DNA from: Vavraia culicis subsp. floridensis
Lineage: Eukaryota; Microsporidia; Pleistophoridae
Direction of reading: 5' to 3'
Assembly: GCF_000192795.1 (NCBI RefSeq)
Contig: NW_007360623.1
Location: 30,639-94,638, forward strand
DNA length: 64,000 bases
Under the pieces are notes generated by a model. That model did no database searches, was not told the origin of the DNA, and saw only the letters and a program-made list of their open reading frames with translations. How positions within the stretch are numbered: position 1 is the first letter of the stretch; the number at the start of each line of letters is the position of its first letter. Of the stretch, positions 42,146 through 51,779 are shown piece by piece. The translations under genes and the position numbers were made by a program.

Positions 42146-44983
42146 ATGTCGATGAATTTGCACGATTACGTAACCAAAATTCTTGTATATATCTTTCTAT
42201 TTAGGTCAACTGCTAACAATAGTTCTGATGAATATATGATACTATATGATTTGGGAACCACGAATATGTCGAGATTTATAACCTCTCTGGTGAATGGTAC
42301 AACAAAATGTTCATACTACACTGTGCATACCCATAGCTCTGGACAGCAGGCTGAACGGGTCGTAGAAGCGACCAAGGATACAAGCACACACATAGCGATG
42401 CCAGCTACACCCAAGGCGAAAAAAAAGCGGTGGTCAAGCTATTATGAAGTTATACAGGCAGAAACTGATGGAAATAAAACGTTCAAAGTCGTTACTGTTG
42501 AATTTTCGAAGACTCTGTTCACGAAAATGATGAGCTTAAAGAGAAATATAAGCACATTCTTCTCGCAGGATGAAATCCATCACATATTCAAATACATATT
42601 TGTGCACGTGGATGATAACACTCTACTTACGTATAGTGTGTGCATGAACTTGCAAGATGATCCACAAATATTTTATCTGCTGTCGGACTACGGTAGAGAG
42701 TACCTGTCTTTGAGACATTCAAAACAAGCTTGCGCACTTAAACGCTGTCACGATTATGGCGGTGCTCTTATAAAGTTTCGTGAAGCTGTTAACGCCACAA
42801 TCGTGCTGTTCCTGACAGAGGGTACTATGCAGAGGATACAAGTCTATGGTAAGAAAAAAAGTCGATCTGTAACCAAAAAGAAGATTCCATTAAACGAGTT
42901 CAAGCTCGGTTTTCTGTTCGAGTGTCTCGAGATCGGTGCTATCAAGTCTGGAGATGATTTCGATGCTCTGTACGGCAAGTTCATGTACAATGGCTATAAT
43001 TCCAAGTTAACTGTGATCATACACAAATTCTTACCGTTTGCAAACATTTTTGATTTCATTTTAGGTGCAAAAAATTGGAAGTTTGAGCCGTCTTTGCTCA
43101 CTCCCCATAACTTATGGACACAGCAGCACGTTGAATGCGTTACTTTCAAAGTGTTTATTTTGGTACCATCAGATGATGCTGAAGCTCTTGACAGTCTTCA
43201 TCCCCTCGAAAATATCGATTACGCTTTCTTTGCGGTAGACTTTATCAATTCAGAACCACAGTCAATTTATAACGCGAAAATATGTTTTTCAGAATATTTG
43301 GATGCGCATCTTTGCAGCATTCCAGGGAATATTACAAGTGTTCTGTGCAAGCACATGACCTTAGACTACGATTTCGTGTTCAAAAAACGTTTTAAAAATA
43401 TTACATTCCACAACTGCACCATTGGGAGCGGGTGCACTGTTACCTTTGAGAAAGGATACGAACAATTGGTGATGGACAACACTAAAGGACGGCTAGATTT
43501 GTCTGGCACGGCAGGTCTTGGCATAGTTAGCCTGAACAAAACAAATTCTGTATTAGCCTTCCAGAAAGGGAACGCGCATCATTCCAGTCTTTTCTCACTC
43601 GAGCACGCACGTATTGATGGGAACGTTGCTATCGGCGAACAAATAGAAGAACTGCTCTTCTGCAACGTTAACTTCAGCGAGACGGTCACGTTAAAAATTA
43701 CAAGCCATCATAGACGCATCGATATAAGAAGATCATCTGGATGTTTTAGCTTGATGGGTGAATTTAAAGGTGTGTTGAATCTTCAGTTTCGTTCAATTAT
43801 GGAAATCTCTGTGAATGAGCATGGATCTAAAACATTATCGCTAGTTTGCCGAAACATCACGAGCAACATCAAGTTGGCCGATGCATACGATACCGTTATT
43901 TTGAACGATACCAACATCAGCAAAGGTTTTTGCTTTACGGTGAACAAAAAGTGCAAGAAGTTGCTGGTGAAGTGCTGTTCAGGAGATTTAGATCTTTCTG
44001 AAACCGATATTTTGAAAAGTATCGAGATAACATTTACAAATGAACCATTTCATAGGCTGAACATGAATGGTCCTATCAATACGACTCGCTTATCCGTGTT
44101 CGAAGTTCCGTCCGATAAGACTGAGCTACCGTGCCTCTTTAAACAGTTTAAACGGATACGATATCTGAAAATTGGACGGCTTACTACACCCGCTCAGCGT
44201 ATGAGCCTGGAACTAAACATCCTGAGAAGGTACCTGACAGCAGCTTCTATTTTCAGATCTCGTTCAACGAATTATAGGAACGAGTCATTGAGCACCGCTG
44301 CTTGTCAATATCAATTCGATGCTGTAAACCTTAGGATGACAGCTGATCACGTCTTAGAAGGCATTTTTTACGAAAATGTGATGTCGGGAGTCGAAGTGCT
44401 AGAATACGAACATATCATGATGAGTGACAATAACTGCAAATATTTACGAGAAATGGGCAGCTTAAAGGTTTTCAAGGCCTCTATAGAGTACCTGACAAGC
44501 GAATCGCTTATGTGTTTGCCTCCCAGTATACAATCGCTGAACATTTACGATTCACAGACCAGTGAGGACAACTACCAACTGTGCCTGCTTGCTCTGAAGC
44601 ACTATCCGCACTTGAAAATTCTTACAATCGGTGGCGAGTTCTTCACCAATACATCGAATTTCGGGTTGTTGCCCAAGACTGTGGAGGTACTGGCAATATC
44701 GTACGTCTGCCAAAGTGCTAGTGTTCCCGTGGCTAGCAGTAAAAGAACAGAGCTACGTGAGCTGTACGTCCATGTAACCGAGAAAAGCATCTTCAATCAC
44801 GATATCGGTGTTTTAGACGCCAACATAGCCATTTTCCTACAGCAAATATTCGTTTTTATTGATCAAGATAACCTCAAATGCCTCATTCTATCATCTGTTG
44901 ATGATTATTGTGAAGTAGATCCTTCAACTTATGCCGTTCTGAACCGCTATGACGGACGACCTGGCCACGGAATTGATACTTGA
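42146..44983 (+). CDS. Large secreted leucine-rich-repeat-like protein, 945 aa
   Basis: The N terminus has a hydrophobic stretch (YVTKILVYIFLF, about residues 8-19) that looks like a signal peptide or anchor. The central and C-terminal two-thirds show irregular repeats of roughly 20-25 residues with recurring leucine, isoleucine and asparagine positions (for example GRLDLSGTAGLGIVSLNKTN, SGDLDLSETDILKSIEITF, LKILTIGGEF), consistent with a beta-solenoid LRR fold. Microsporidia of this type have large families of LRR proteins with signal peptides, thought to work at the host interface; that role is inference. The frame includes a TTG just before, but the first ATG is at 42146. There is no clear C-rich motif; only GGG is nearby. 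Confidence 0.75.
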   Translation: MSMNLHDYVTKILVYIFLFRSTANNSSDEYMILYDLGTTNMSRFITSLVNGTTKCSYYTVHTHSSGQQAERVVEATKDTSTHIAMPATPKAKKKRWSSYYEVIQAETDGNKTFKVVTVEFSKTLFTKMMSLKRNISTFFSQDEIHHIFKYIFVHVDDNTLLTYSVCMNLQDDPQIFYLLSDYGREYLSLRHSKQACALKRCHDYGGALIKFREAVNATIVLFLTEGTMQRIQVYGKKKSRSVTKKKIPLNEFKLGFLFECLEIGAIKSGDDFDALYGKFMYNGYNSKLTVIIHKFLPFANIFDFILGAKNWKFEPSLLTPHNLWTQQHVECVTFKVFILVPSDDAEALDSLHPLENIDYAFFAVDFINSEPQSIYNAKICFSEYLDAHLCSIPGNITSVLCKHMTLDYDFVFKKRFKNITFHNCTIGSGCTVTFEKGYEQLVMDNTKGRLDLSGTAGLGIVSLNKTNSVLAFQKGNAHHSSLFSLEHARIDGNVAIGEQIEELLFCNVNFSETVTLKITSHHRRIDIRRSSGCFSLMGEFKGVLNLQFRSIMEISVNEHGSKTLSLVCRNITSNIKLADAYDTVILNDTNISKGFCFTVNKKCKKLLVKCCSGDLDLSETDILKSIEITFTNEPFHRLNMNGPINTTRLSVFEVPSDKTELPCLFKQFKRIRYLKIGRLTTPAQRMSLELNILRRYLTAASIFRSRSTNYRNESLSTAACQYQFDAVNLRMTADHVLEGIFYENVMSGVEVLEYEHIMMSDNNCKYLREMGSLKVFKASIEYLTSESLMCLPPSIQSLNIYDSQTSEDNYQLCLLALKHYPHLKILTIGGEFFTNTSNFGLLPKTVEVLAISYVCQSASVPVASSKRTELRELYVHVTEKSIFNHDIGVLDANIAIFLQQIFVFIDQDNLKCLILSSVDDYCEVDPSTYAVLNRYDGRPGHGIDT

Positions 44984-45645
44984 TTGAGTTTATCCAAAGC
45001 GTGAAAGGATCTGTTCAAAGCGCAGATCGGAACAGGCAACCAAAGTAAATTCTGTTATGTCGCAGTTTTTTAAAATATCATTGTTAAGTTCAAATTACGG
45101 TATCAACTCAAGGAATGTACCAAAGTGAATTGGTCTGAATACCAGCTCGCTGTTATTTCATGTCCATGGTGCAATCCTTGATCCTCTGTCACGTACATCT
45201 TTTGAGCCTGTCTGTTAGTTACCACAGCTGTTCCGGTTGCTGCACCATGCGTTCACCAGCTTTTCTCCATTTATTTCACGCTAATTCTATCTCAGTGCTT
45301 AATTTCATAAATCGCCGTCTTCTAACCAATCTTCATCAGTAAAGCAGCGTAAAAGACAGGCCTAACACCATCTTTATTTAAATCTTGGCGTATATTCGCT
45401 TTAATCACAATTATGAGCTGGTTCAGACCAAATACATCGAACAAACAAGTATTCTGGTTTTGGTTCTCACAGAACCACTTCTTGTCATGTTCGTTACCAA
45501 GCACATGTTTATCTGTCTCTTCGTACAGTAACCTTTAGATAAACACACTTTTCTGTTTTTGAACTTGTCACGGGTAGAAAATGCTCCTTCAGTGCCACGA
45601 TTTGCCCGTTAGCGAATAATTCGTAAAAACACGATTTGCTCTTCC
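44984..45645. other. Intergenic
   Basis: About 660 bases with no supportable gene. Confidence 0.45.
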
Positions 45646-45650
45646 CCCTG
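45646..45650 (+). promoter_or_regulatory. C-rich start motif of CPSF30
   Basis: CCCCCTG covers about 45644-45650 and ends right at the ATG at 45651. It selects this ATG over upstream in-frame TTG and CTG codons. Confidence 0.6.
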
Positions 45651-46214
45651 ATGCAAAAGAAGGAACCCGTTTTTGACTTTGAAAATTTCATCACAACGAA
45701 CCTCAAGTTGAAGGAAAAGGATGAAATCTACTGCAAGCCTTTTCAAAAGTCCCAATGCTTCAATCCCCGCTGCCAAAAATTGCACGTCAAGTTGGATAAG
45801 GCCGTGGTGTGCAAGCACTGGCTGCGTGGCCTGTGCAAGAAGAACGAGAAATGCGAATTTCTGCACGAATACAACCTAAAAAAGATGCCCGAATGCTGGT
45901 TCTTCTCTAAGTACGGTGAATGTTCAAACATTGAGTGCCATTTTTTGCACATTGATCCGAACAGTGAAAGCAAGGAGTGCTTGTGGTATAAAAGGGGGTT
46001 TTGTAGGCACGGGTTGATGTGCAGGAACAAACATGTGAAGAAAAAACTGTGCTACTCGTATTTCTACGGGTTCTGCATTGAGGGACCGGAGTGCAAACTC
46101 GGACATCCCAAGGCTGAGCTGCCCATTAATATGGAGCAGAGAGGTATTGAAGAGAAGGACATCATCAGCAAGCCTAAGCCGCCAATTGATGCCGATATTG
46201 AGCAGGTTCTTTGA
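45651..46214 (+). CDS. YTH1: CPSF30/Yth1, CCCH zinc-finger polyadenylation factor
   Basis: RNA-binding subunit of the cleavage and polyadenylation factor, 187 residues. Five consecutive CCCH fingers are visible: CKPF-QKSQC-FNPRC-QKLH, CKHWLRGLC, CWFFSKYGEC, CLWYKRGFC and CYSYFYGFC, each ending with a Cys then His (for example CEFLH, CHFLH). Five fingers is the Yth1/CPSF30 arrangement, whose fingers 2-3 recognise the AAUAAA signal. The first finger has the usual divergent spacing. A short N-terminal acidic segment and an unstructured C tail complete it. Length is close to yeast Yth1 (208). Confidence 0.92.
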   Translation: MQKKEPVFDFENFITTNLKLKEKDEIYCKPFQKSQCFNPRCQKLHVKLDKAVVCKHWLRGLCKKNEKCEFLHEYNLKKMPECWFFSKYGECSNIECHFLHIDPNSESKECLWYKRGFCRHGLMCRNKHVKKKLCYSYFYGFCIEGPECKLGHPKAELPINMEQRGIEEKDIISKPKPPIDADIEQVL

Positions 46215-46574
46215 GGTATAGCAGCCGATTTGTCATTCAGGGTCCAACCCTGCACACAAATGCGGGTCCACCGCACGGTGCTAAGCAAATAACCTGTATT
46301 TTATAACGCGAGCTCATCGTCCCAACCATGGTTCATTATCTTTGTTGGATCGCTGCCCACATGTTGACATTAAATAAAACATTCTCAGCAGTTCATACAT
46401 GTTGGGTAAACCGTATGTTATCATGGACTGCTGTTCACATCATTTGTTCGTTCCATGCGTTCTTCTCCACATCCTCAGTCGTGAACTGCTGTTCACATCA
46501 TTTGTTCGTTCCATGCGTTCTTCTCCATCTCCGTGCGGACCGCACCAATAAATCGTTAAATTTTTTGCCCTTCC
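46215..46574. other. Intergenic with a 58-bp repeat
   Basis: Holds the tandem duplication described separately and the GCCCTTCC start motif of the next gene. Nothing else recognised. Confidence 0.5.
46427..46537 (+). repeat. 58-bp direct tandem duplication
   Basis: The unit begins ACTGCTGTTCACATCATTTG and occurs at 46427 and 46485. The first 45 or so bases of the two copies are identical (through GCGTTCTTCTCCA). It lies just upstream of the Rrp6-like gene. Confidence 0.88.
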
Positions 46575-47960
46575 ATGATCATCGATCTGTGCTCCGCCCT
46601 GCTCCACAAACTCAACAAAAACCTTGAGCTGCTCAACAGCGCCCCATCCATTCCCACACATCTGTACGGCCCCCTCTACCAGCAGGTCTGTCGGTTGAAC
46701 ACATTCGATGAAGATCTGATAATGGCACGCATCGACAAGATTTACAAGTCACTCAATAACAGCGTGGTCGTGCCTCCTACGCTTGTCAAGTTGTACCACG
46801 GTAGCGGAGAGCACACGGACAATGACACGGTTACCGGTGCGCTTGTTGGTCTCATAGGACAGAACATCATCAAGCCGTTGATTGAGGACGTGGAGATGCA
46901 CATGCGCTATGAATGTGGGTGCGAAGTGCCTGAGATGCCGGCGAGTTTGTGTGTGTTTGGTGAGAATCTGGCATGGGTGGATGAGAGCAACGTAAATTCA
47001 TTTTTGGAATCGGTAAGGAACAGCAAACACGTCCTGATGCACGCGTACCTGCACACATACCGCACTTATCTGCCGTTTACGTGCGTGTTCCTCGTACAGA
47101 CAGATCGTGGTGCGTACGTTGTAGACGCCCTCGAACACAAAAGGCTGGTTGCAATGCTTAGCTACGATTGCACGTACCGTAAGTACATGAATGGAAAAAC
47201 GTTGCTTGCGCTGAGAGAAGAGTTTAGGGTTGTTCCGTGCTGCTGTTCCCTTGTTAAGGTGCGCGAGTGCTACTTTGTAGATTTTCGTATCAGGCCGATG
47301 CAGGGCGAACTGCTGCGCTTGGACATAGCACCAGAAAAAGACGATGAGGCTGTGCTTGAGAGTGTAAAGCAAACCGAGGAGAGGATCAGTGCACAAAATA
47401 ATATCACAGGAGGAAAGAGGAAGGCTCTGGACGATATTCTGAAACTGAGGGACTTCATAGCAAAAAATAACAACGAAAGCGTGAACTACGTGCTGACTGA
47501 GCGCCAGCTCAGTCTTATACTGGAGAAGATGCCGAAGACAAAAATACAATTCAAGAGCGTGCTGCCCAGGTGCTCGCCAATACTGCGCGCACACATTGAG
47601 GACATTCTTTTCATTTTAAATGAGGTTGTGGAGAATGATGGTACACAGCCGTGTAGTGGTGTAGAAGACTGCAGCTCGAGGTGCACAGAGAATGGTAGCA
47701 GCACCATTGGGGGCGGAAATGCCGTGGAGCGCAAGTCAGACAGTGCTGACCCGTCAGGCCATCACGGCATGGCCAAGGAACCGGATAAGGGCGAACAAAA
47801 ACTGAACGATAGGTTAGAACGTATCGAGCTGAGGAGCCATAGTGCAAATCATCTTGAAATAGACAGCAATATTGCAAAGGTTAAGTACCACACGTTTGAT
47901 TATGACAAGAACGTTGTCGAAAAGGTCAAGAACAAATTCAGGCGAAAGAAAAAGGGTTAG
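46575..47960 (+). CDS. Rrp6-like exosome protein with degenerate nuclease site
   Basis: The 461 residues follow the Rrp6 plan: an N-terminal Rrp47-binding (PMC2NT) helical region (about 1-60), an RNase D-like domain (about 130-255) and an HRDC domain (about 273-350; ALDDILKLRDFIAK, VNYVLTERQLSLILEKMP). The exonuclease scaffold is clear from HTYRTYLPFTC and YFVDFRIRPM. Yet the DEDD-Y residues are gone: the xDxE pair is replaced (VLMHAYLH), the middle Asp motif (HGADSD in the family) is unrecognisable and the segment shortened, and the Y-x3-D motif after RIRP is lost (LDIAPEKDD). A charged low-complexity region and a basic tail (RRKKKG) end it. Probably nuclease-dead and structural. CCC precedes the ATG. 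Confidence 0.8.
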   Translation: MIIDLCSALLHKLNKNLELLNSAPSIPTHLYGPLYQQVCRLNTFDEDLIMARIDKIYKSLNNSVVVPPTLVKLYHGSGEHTDNDTVTGALVGLIGQNIIKPLIEDVEMHMRYECGCEVPEMPASLCVFGENLAWVDESNVNSFLESVRNSKHVLMHAYLHTYRTYLPFTCVFLVQTDRGAYVVDALEHKRLVAMLSYDCTYRKYMNGKTLLALREEFRVVPCCCSLVKVRECYFVDFRIRPMQGELLRLDIAPEKDDEAVLESVKQTEERISAQNNITGGKRKALDDILKLRDFIAKNNNESVNYVLTERQLSLILEKMPKTKIQFKSVLPRCSPILRAHIEDILFILNEVVENDGTQPCSGVEDCSSRCTENGSSTIGGGNAVERKSDSADPSGHHGMAKEPDKGEQKLNDRLERIELRSHSANHLEIDSNIAKVKYHTFDYDKNVVEKVKNKFRRKKKG

Positions 47961-49070
47961 AGTGCGTAGTTTCATCTTTTCAGCACAGCTGTGCTGGAGC
48001 ATTTTCTACCACGGGATCGTCCATCCGTAATTCAGACAAATTTTTCGTTTCTCAGACCAGGCATAGAAGAAATGTGCGAAGTGCGTAATAAAATAATTTA
48101 AGGCGTTGTACATCTAAGGCTCAGCTTTTGTGCTGAGCTATGCAAGTCGTATGTTTAAGAGACGGCACTCAATCTTCAAAAGCATGCTCCGTGTACCATT
48201 TCTGCTGTGTACAGCACAACCTGTCATCTAGCCCTTCAGCATGGCTGTAAGCATCGCATATTCTTTCCACCGATTATTATCGTTCTGCTCGATTTGTCAC
48301 GGTTCATCCGCATCAACCGGAAGGGCCCTTTTTATAAAACCGTTCTGAGCGTAGCACGTGAACCGACTCGAAGCGGAAGTGTGCTACCGTGCCTCTGAAG
48401 ACCTTTCTGTTCCAAAAACGTTCAAGCATAGTTTTGCTGCTCAGTTAACGTACATTTAATACGAGCATGCCCGCTCTACCCGTCAGTTCCGTAATGCAAC
48501 GATTTAAGCATTCAGCAGTGGTAGCAGCGCTGTATCCATGAATCAAAGCCTTTCCACCACAGGCAGGTAAAATTCTCAGGGCAACAAAAATGGGCAAAAA
48601 GTGGAATGTTCAATTCAAAATGCGTTTAAACCTCATACGCAGCAGCAATGTCCACGGATAAATACGCTGTAACAGCACAATACGTGGTATATACCACGTA
48701 TTTTTACTCAAAATACGTTTGTAGTGCGTTCCATAATTTTTACCAAATCATTGTTGCGCAGCGATCGATTTTACCACCAATCGATAAATTTATAAAAGCA
48801 TCGATGCCTACGAATCAGCCCAATGAATGGGGGCATGGCCCGCCCTTCCTTTCTGATGGTACACCACCATTGCGATACGATCGCTTGATGGAAACAAAGA
48901 AATGAACGGGCTGCATTGCATACCGCACAATAGCGCATCATGAGATGCGCCATAAATACCAAAAAGTACTCGCCAGAACTGGACAATACCATTTTTACGT
49001 CACGGCTCGCCACACAGAGCGTACACGGTGTGCTAATAATATATTTAATCGCTTTGTTCTGATCGTTTAC
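47961..49070. other. Intergenic between convergent genes
   Basis: About 1.1 kb, no supportable gene or RNA. Confidence 0.45.
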
Positions 49071-50828
49071 CTACTTGATTCGAAACGCTCTTCTCAATTT
49101 GCTCTTCATAACGAAGAACACAACCATCCACAGCACCGATAGATACAAAAACAGGACGAGCAGCCCCATCCTGTAATCTCCTGCCACAGGGAAGCACAGC
49201 ATATTCAAAAACCTGCTGAACGCCTTCATATGCTCGTGCGCTAGCTGTGGACGGATGGACACGTAGAGCAGGGCGTGCATGTACTTGAGCACGGAAACCT
49301 GCGGCAAAAACGCAATAAATTTGTGCACCTCGTGGCTGAGCGGGAACGTGAGAAGAAACGGGTACAGAACGGCTGGTGAAAGGAGACAGACGTAAAGCAC
49401 GCAACGAACGGCCAGATCAAACCGTAGATACGTGCAAAGCAGGTAGAACAGCCGTGCAGAAATGAGTGCTACAAAGATGAACAAAAACGAGAAGATGGGA
49501 CTGAGCGCAAGCAGAAGGCCGCTCGCTATACTCATCATAAGGGCGAAGCACAGGCACAGCATGCCCTCGTGAAGCAACCGAGAGAGCACGTTCAGAGAAA
49601 TTATCCGCTTGGTGGGCAGGCTGTTCGCGAAAAGCACCTGAACGTTATGGCGCGGTGCAAGCAGGGGAACAATCGGAAGTGCGAAGGAGATGAGAGTCGC
49701 ACAGATGACCAGGCAGTTCGTGTTGTGCTCCTTTTCTATGAAAATGGGGGTGATCGCGTTCTCTACATCGGCGCTCTCACTCCCTGCAACGTTGGGCACC
49801 AACAGCTCGATCCTAAACGGGTCAAGGCTATTTTTCATCAGCACAACGCCAACGAAAATAATTAAAACCAAAAACATCTGAAAAACAACGCAGTAAAGCC
49901 TAAAATTGCCGGCAATCCCGCGCATCAGCGATACCCAATTCGCTTCCCTGTTCTTCCTCTTGATTTGGCGGCCCTCGTTTTGCTTCTCCAAGTTTTCACT
50001 TCTTGCCGTCACGTCCTTGATAACATGGGATATCCCAGAAATGGTCCCCAGCGCCGCACAAAAGTCGTTTACAACCAAAGCTTTGAAGCACTTCCCGCCA
50101 ATGAAAGAAGTGCCCGTCTTGCACGCAGCGTTACCGCCGAATGCAACACACTCTGTTCGGTGATCCCCATCACAGACCCATTCCACCCCGGCATCACACG
50201 TGCTATCGCCTCTTCCGTACCCATCGCTACCCATGACAAACAAAATACCGTAGTACTTCGCCAGCTCCGCCACAATAAGAACGAGCTTTTCACATTCTCG
50301 CTCGCTCATACCACAAAAAACGCTGTCGAGGAAGATCGCATCGTAGCCTTGCATGACAAATACGCCTATCGCTACCAACGTGTGGTACAGCTTGTTCAGA
50401 TCGGAGCAACTCATGTAGAAACACGCAGACAGCCCAAGCTGCTCAAGCAATACGCTCGTTCTCTGTATCTGCTCGGCAACAGTGCTGTGCTGATTGTTCG
50501 CGAGGTAAAGGATGTTAAATACCGTAGACGTGCTGTACACGGACACTTTCCGGTTCAGAACGATTTTCTTTATCCTCTTCCTTGCGCGTCTGCTCTCATC
50601 CTTACGGTCCCGCCCATCACCTGCATACGCGATATTCGCGCACATGCCCTCCAACAAAACGCTGCTGACACCCTCCACATCCCCAAGCACCAGAAAGACA
50701 TCATCCCTGTCCAACACGATATCCGGCACTGTAACATCCCTCCCGTTCTCGTGCTCCACGCTTTCGGTGGTTTGTACGCACAGTTGTTTTATCTCGTACT
50801 TCTGTGGTTTATTTTCGTACATTGACAT
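49071..50828 (-). CDS. ABCG-type half-transporter with degenerate ATPase
   Basis: The 585 residues have the ABCG (White-type) order: an N-terminal nucleotide-binding domain (about 30-270) then six membrane helices (first near 318-340, last near 555-575). The ATPase signature is eroded. The Walker A position reads LGDVEGVSSVLLEG, without the Gly-Lys-Ser/Thr core. The signature loop reads SCSDLNKLYHTLVAIGVF instead of SGGERKR. Walker B reads AIFLDSVFCGM, keeping Asp but with Ser for the catalytic Glu. The H-loop His is absent (ILFVMGSDGYG). It therefore probably cannot hydrolyse ATP by itself; it may partner with an active half-transporter or act as a channel or scaffold. CCC touches the start ATG. 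It may be one of several ABCG paralogues. Confidence 0.75.
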   Translation of the reverse strand: MSMYENKPQKYEIKQLCVQTTESVEHENGRDVTVPDIVLDRDDVFLVLGDVEGVSSVLLEGMCANIAYAGDGRDRKDESRRARKRIKKIVLNRKVSVYSTSTVFNILYLANNQHSTVAEQIQRTSVLLEQLGLSACFYMSCSDLNKLYHTLVAIGVFVMQGYDAIFLDSVFCGMSERECEKLVLIVAELAKYYGILFVMGSDGYGRGDSTCDAGVEWVCDGDHRTECVAFGGNAACKTGTSFIGGKCFKALVVNDFCAALGTISGISHVIKDVTARSENLEKQNEGRQIKRKNREANWVSLMRGIAGNFRLYCVVFQMFLVLIIFVGVVLMKNSLDPFRIELLVPNVAGSESADVENAITPIFIEKEHNTNCLVICATLISFALPIVPLLAPRHNVQVLFANSLPTKRIISLNVLSRLLHEGMLCLCFALMMSIASGLLLALSPIFSFLFIFVALISARLFYLLCTYLRFDLAVRCVLYVCLLSPAVLYPFLLTFPLSHEVHKFIAFLPQVSVLKYMHALLYVSIRPQLAHEHMKAFSRFLNMLCFPVAGDYRMGLLVLFLYLSVLWMVVFFVMKSKLRRAFRIK

Positions 50829-51629
50829 GGGCTAGGCGGTTCACTCGGAAATTAAAAATACGAACGACCGGCAATTTATGGCAGTGCAATCCGTGGTTTG
50901 CCGAAGATCTGCCTGCCACGGAGCAAAGAACGATTGGTGCACATCGTTTGTTTTAATTACCAGCACAGGCCCAGTGAAGCGCGCCCTCCTCACGATTCTA
51001 CAAAATCTGACAAGAAATCACTTTCCTCACTCTCCTTGTCACCCTCTAAATCGTTCAGCACACAGTTATCGAGCAGCTTTACTCGTGTATTGTTCGGAAT
51101 GTCCTTTCTGCCGCTCTTCGCAACGAATCGATGCGTGGCACTTCTGCTCTTGAAATGTTTCATTTTGTTCGTTCGTTTTTGAAAGGGTGTGTTCAGAACA
51201 GGAACACATGTGATTTCCCAGTTTACCGACAACGAACAGAAAACCGTGTAATTTTGATCAAATCTGGTTGAACGACACGAAGAGCTGCAAAGAATGGAAC
51301 AACACGCAATTAATGGTTCAAAACTGTCATTTTATTTGATTGGTTGGTGGTTCGCAATTTTTATTGCTTGTATGTGTGCCAAAGTTTGTTCTTCTGCCCT
51401 TCTCTCCATTTCTATATCGAGGCTTTTCTATCGATGTGGGATAAATCACCTCCAAAATTTGATATGCTCAGCCGTAGAACGGTCTTTAGATGGACAAAGT
51501 GCGAAAGTCTTGGCGAACTGTTCCCATTCCATAGGTTGCTTCTTCTTCATTTGTGTCCGTTGATTGCAAACACCACATTTCTTGTGCCCATTCTCGTAAA
51601 TTCTACTCCTCGGGTATTTCCAACCCACG
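50829..51629. other. Intergenic
   Basis: About 800 bases; short frames on both strands, no start motif, no recognised content. Confidence 0.4.
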
Positions 51630-51630
51630 T

Positions 51631-51770
51631 TCTTGTTCACTAAGTTCTTGTCATTCTTTTCCACTTCACTCCCAATCACACATATTCTCTTATTCCACGC
51701 TCTTGTTCACCAAGTTCTTGTCATTCTTTTCCACTTCACTCCCAATCACACATATTCTCTTATTCCACGC
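51631..51770 (+). repeat. 70-bp tandem duplication
   Basis: Two copies of a pyrimidine-rich 70-bp unit starting TCTTGTTCACTAAGTTCTTG at 51631 and TCTTGTTCACCAAGTTCTTG at 51701, identical except for one T/C. It sits immediately after the 3' end of the minus-strand NIPA-like gene. Confidence 0.93.
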
Positions 51771-51779
51771 TCTCATCGC

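Noticed and set aside
46998..47594. 198-codon minus-strand frame
   Set aside because: Antisense to the Rrp6-like gene; shadow.
49965..50825. 286-codon plus-strand frame
   Set aside because: Antisense to the ABCG gene, which has clear topology and start motif.
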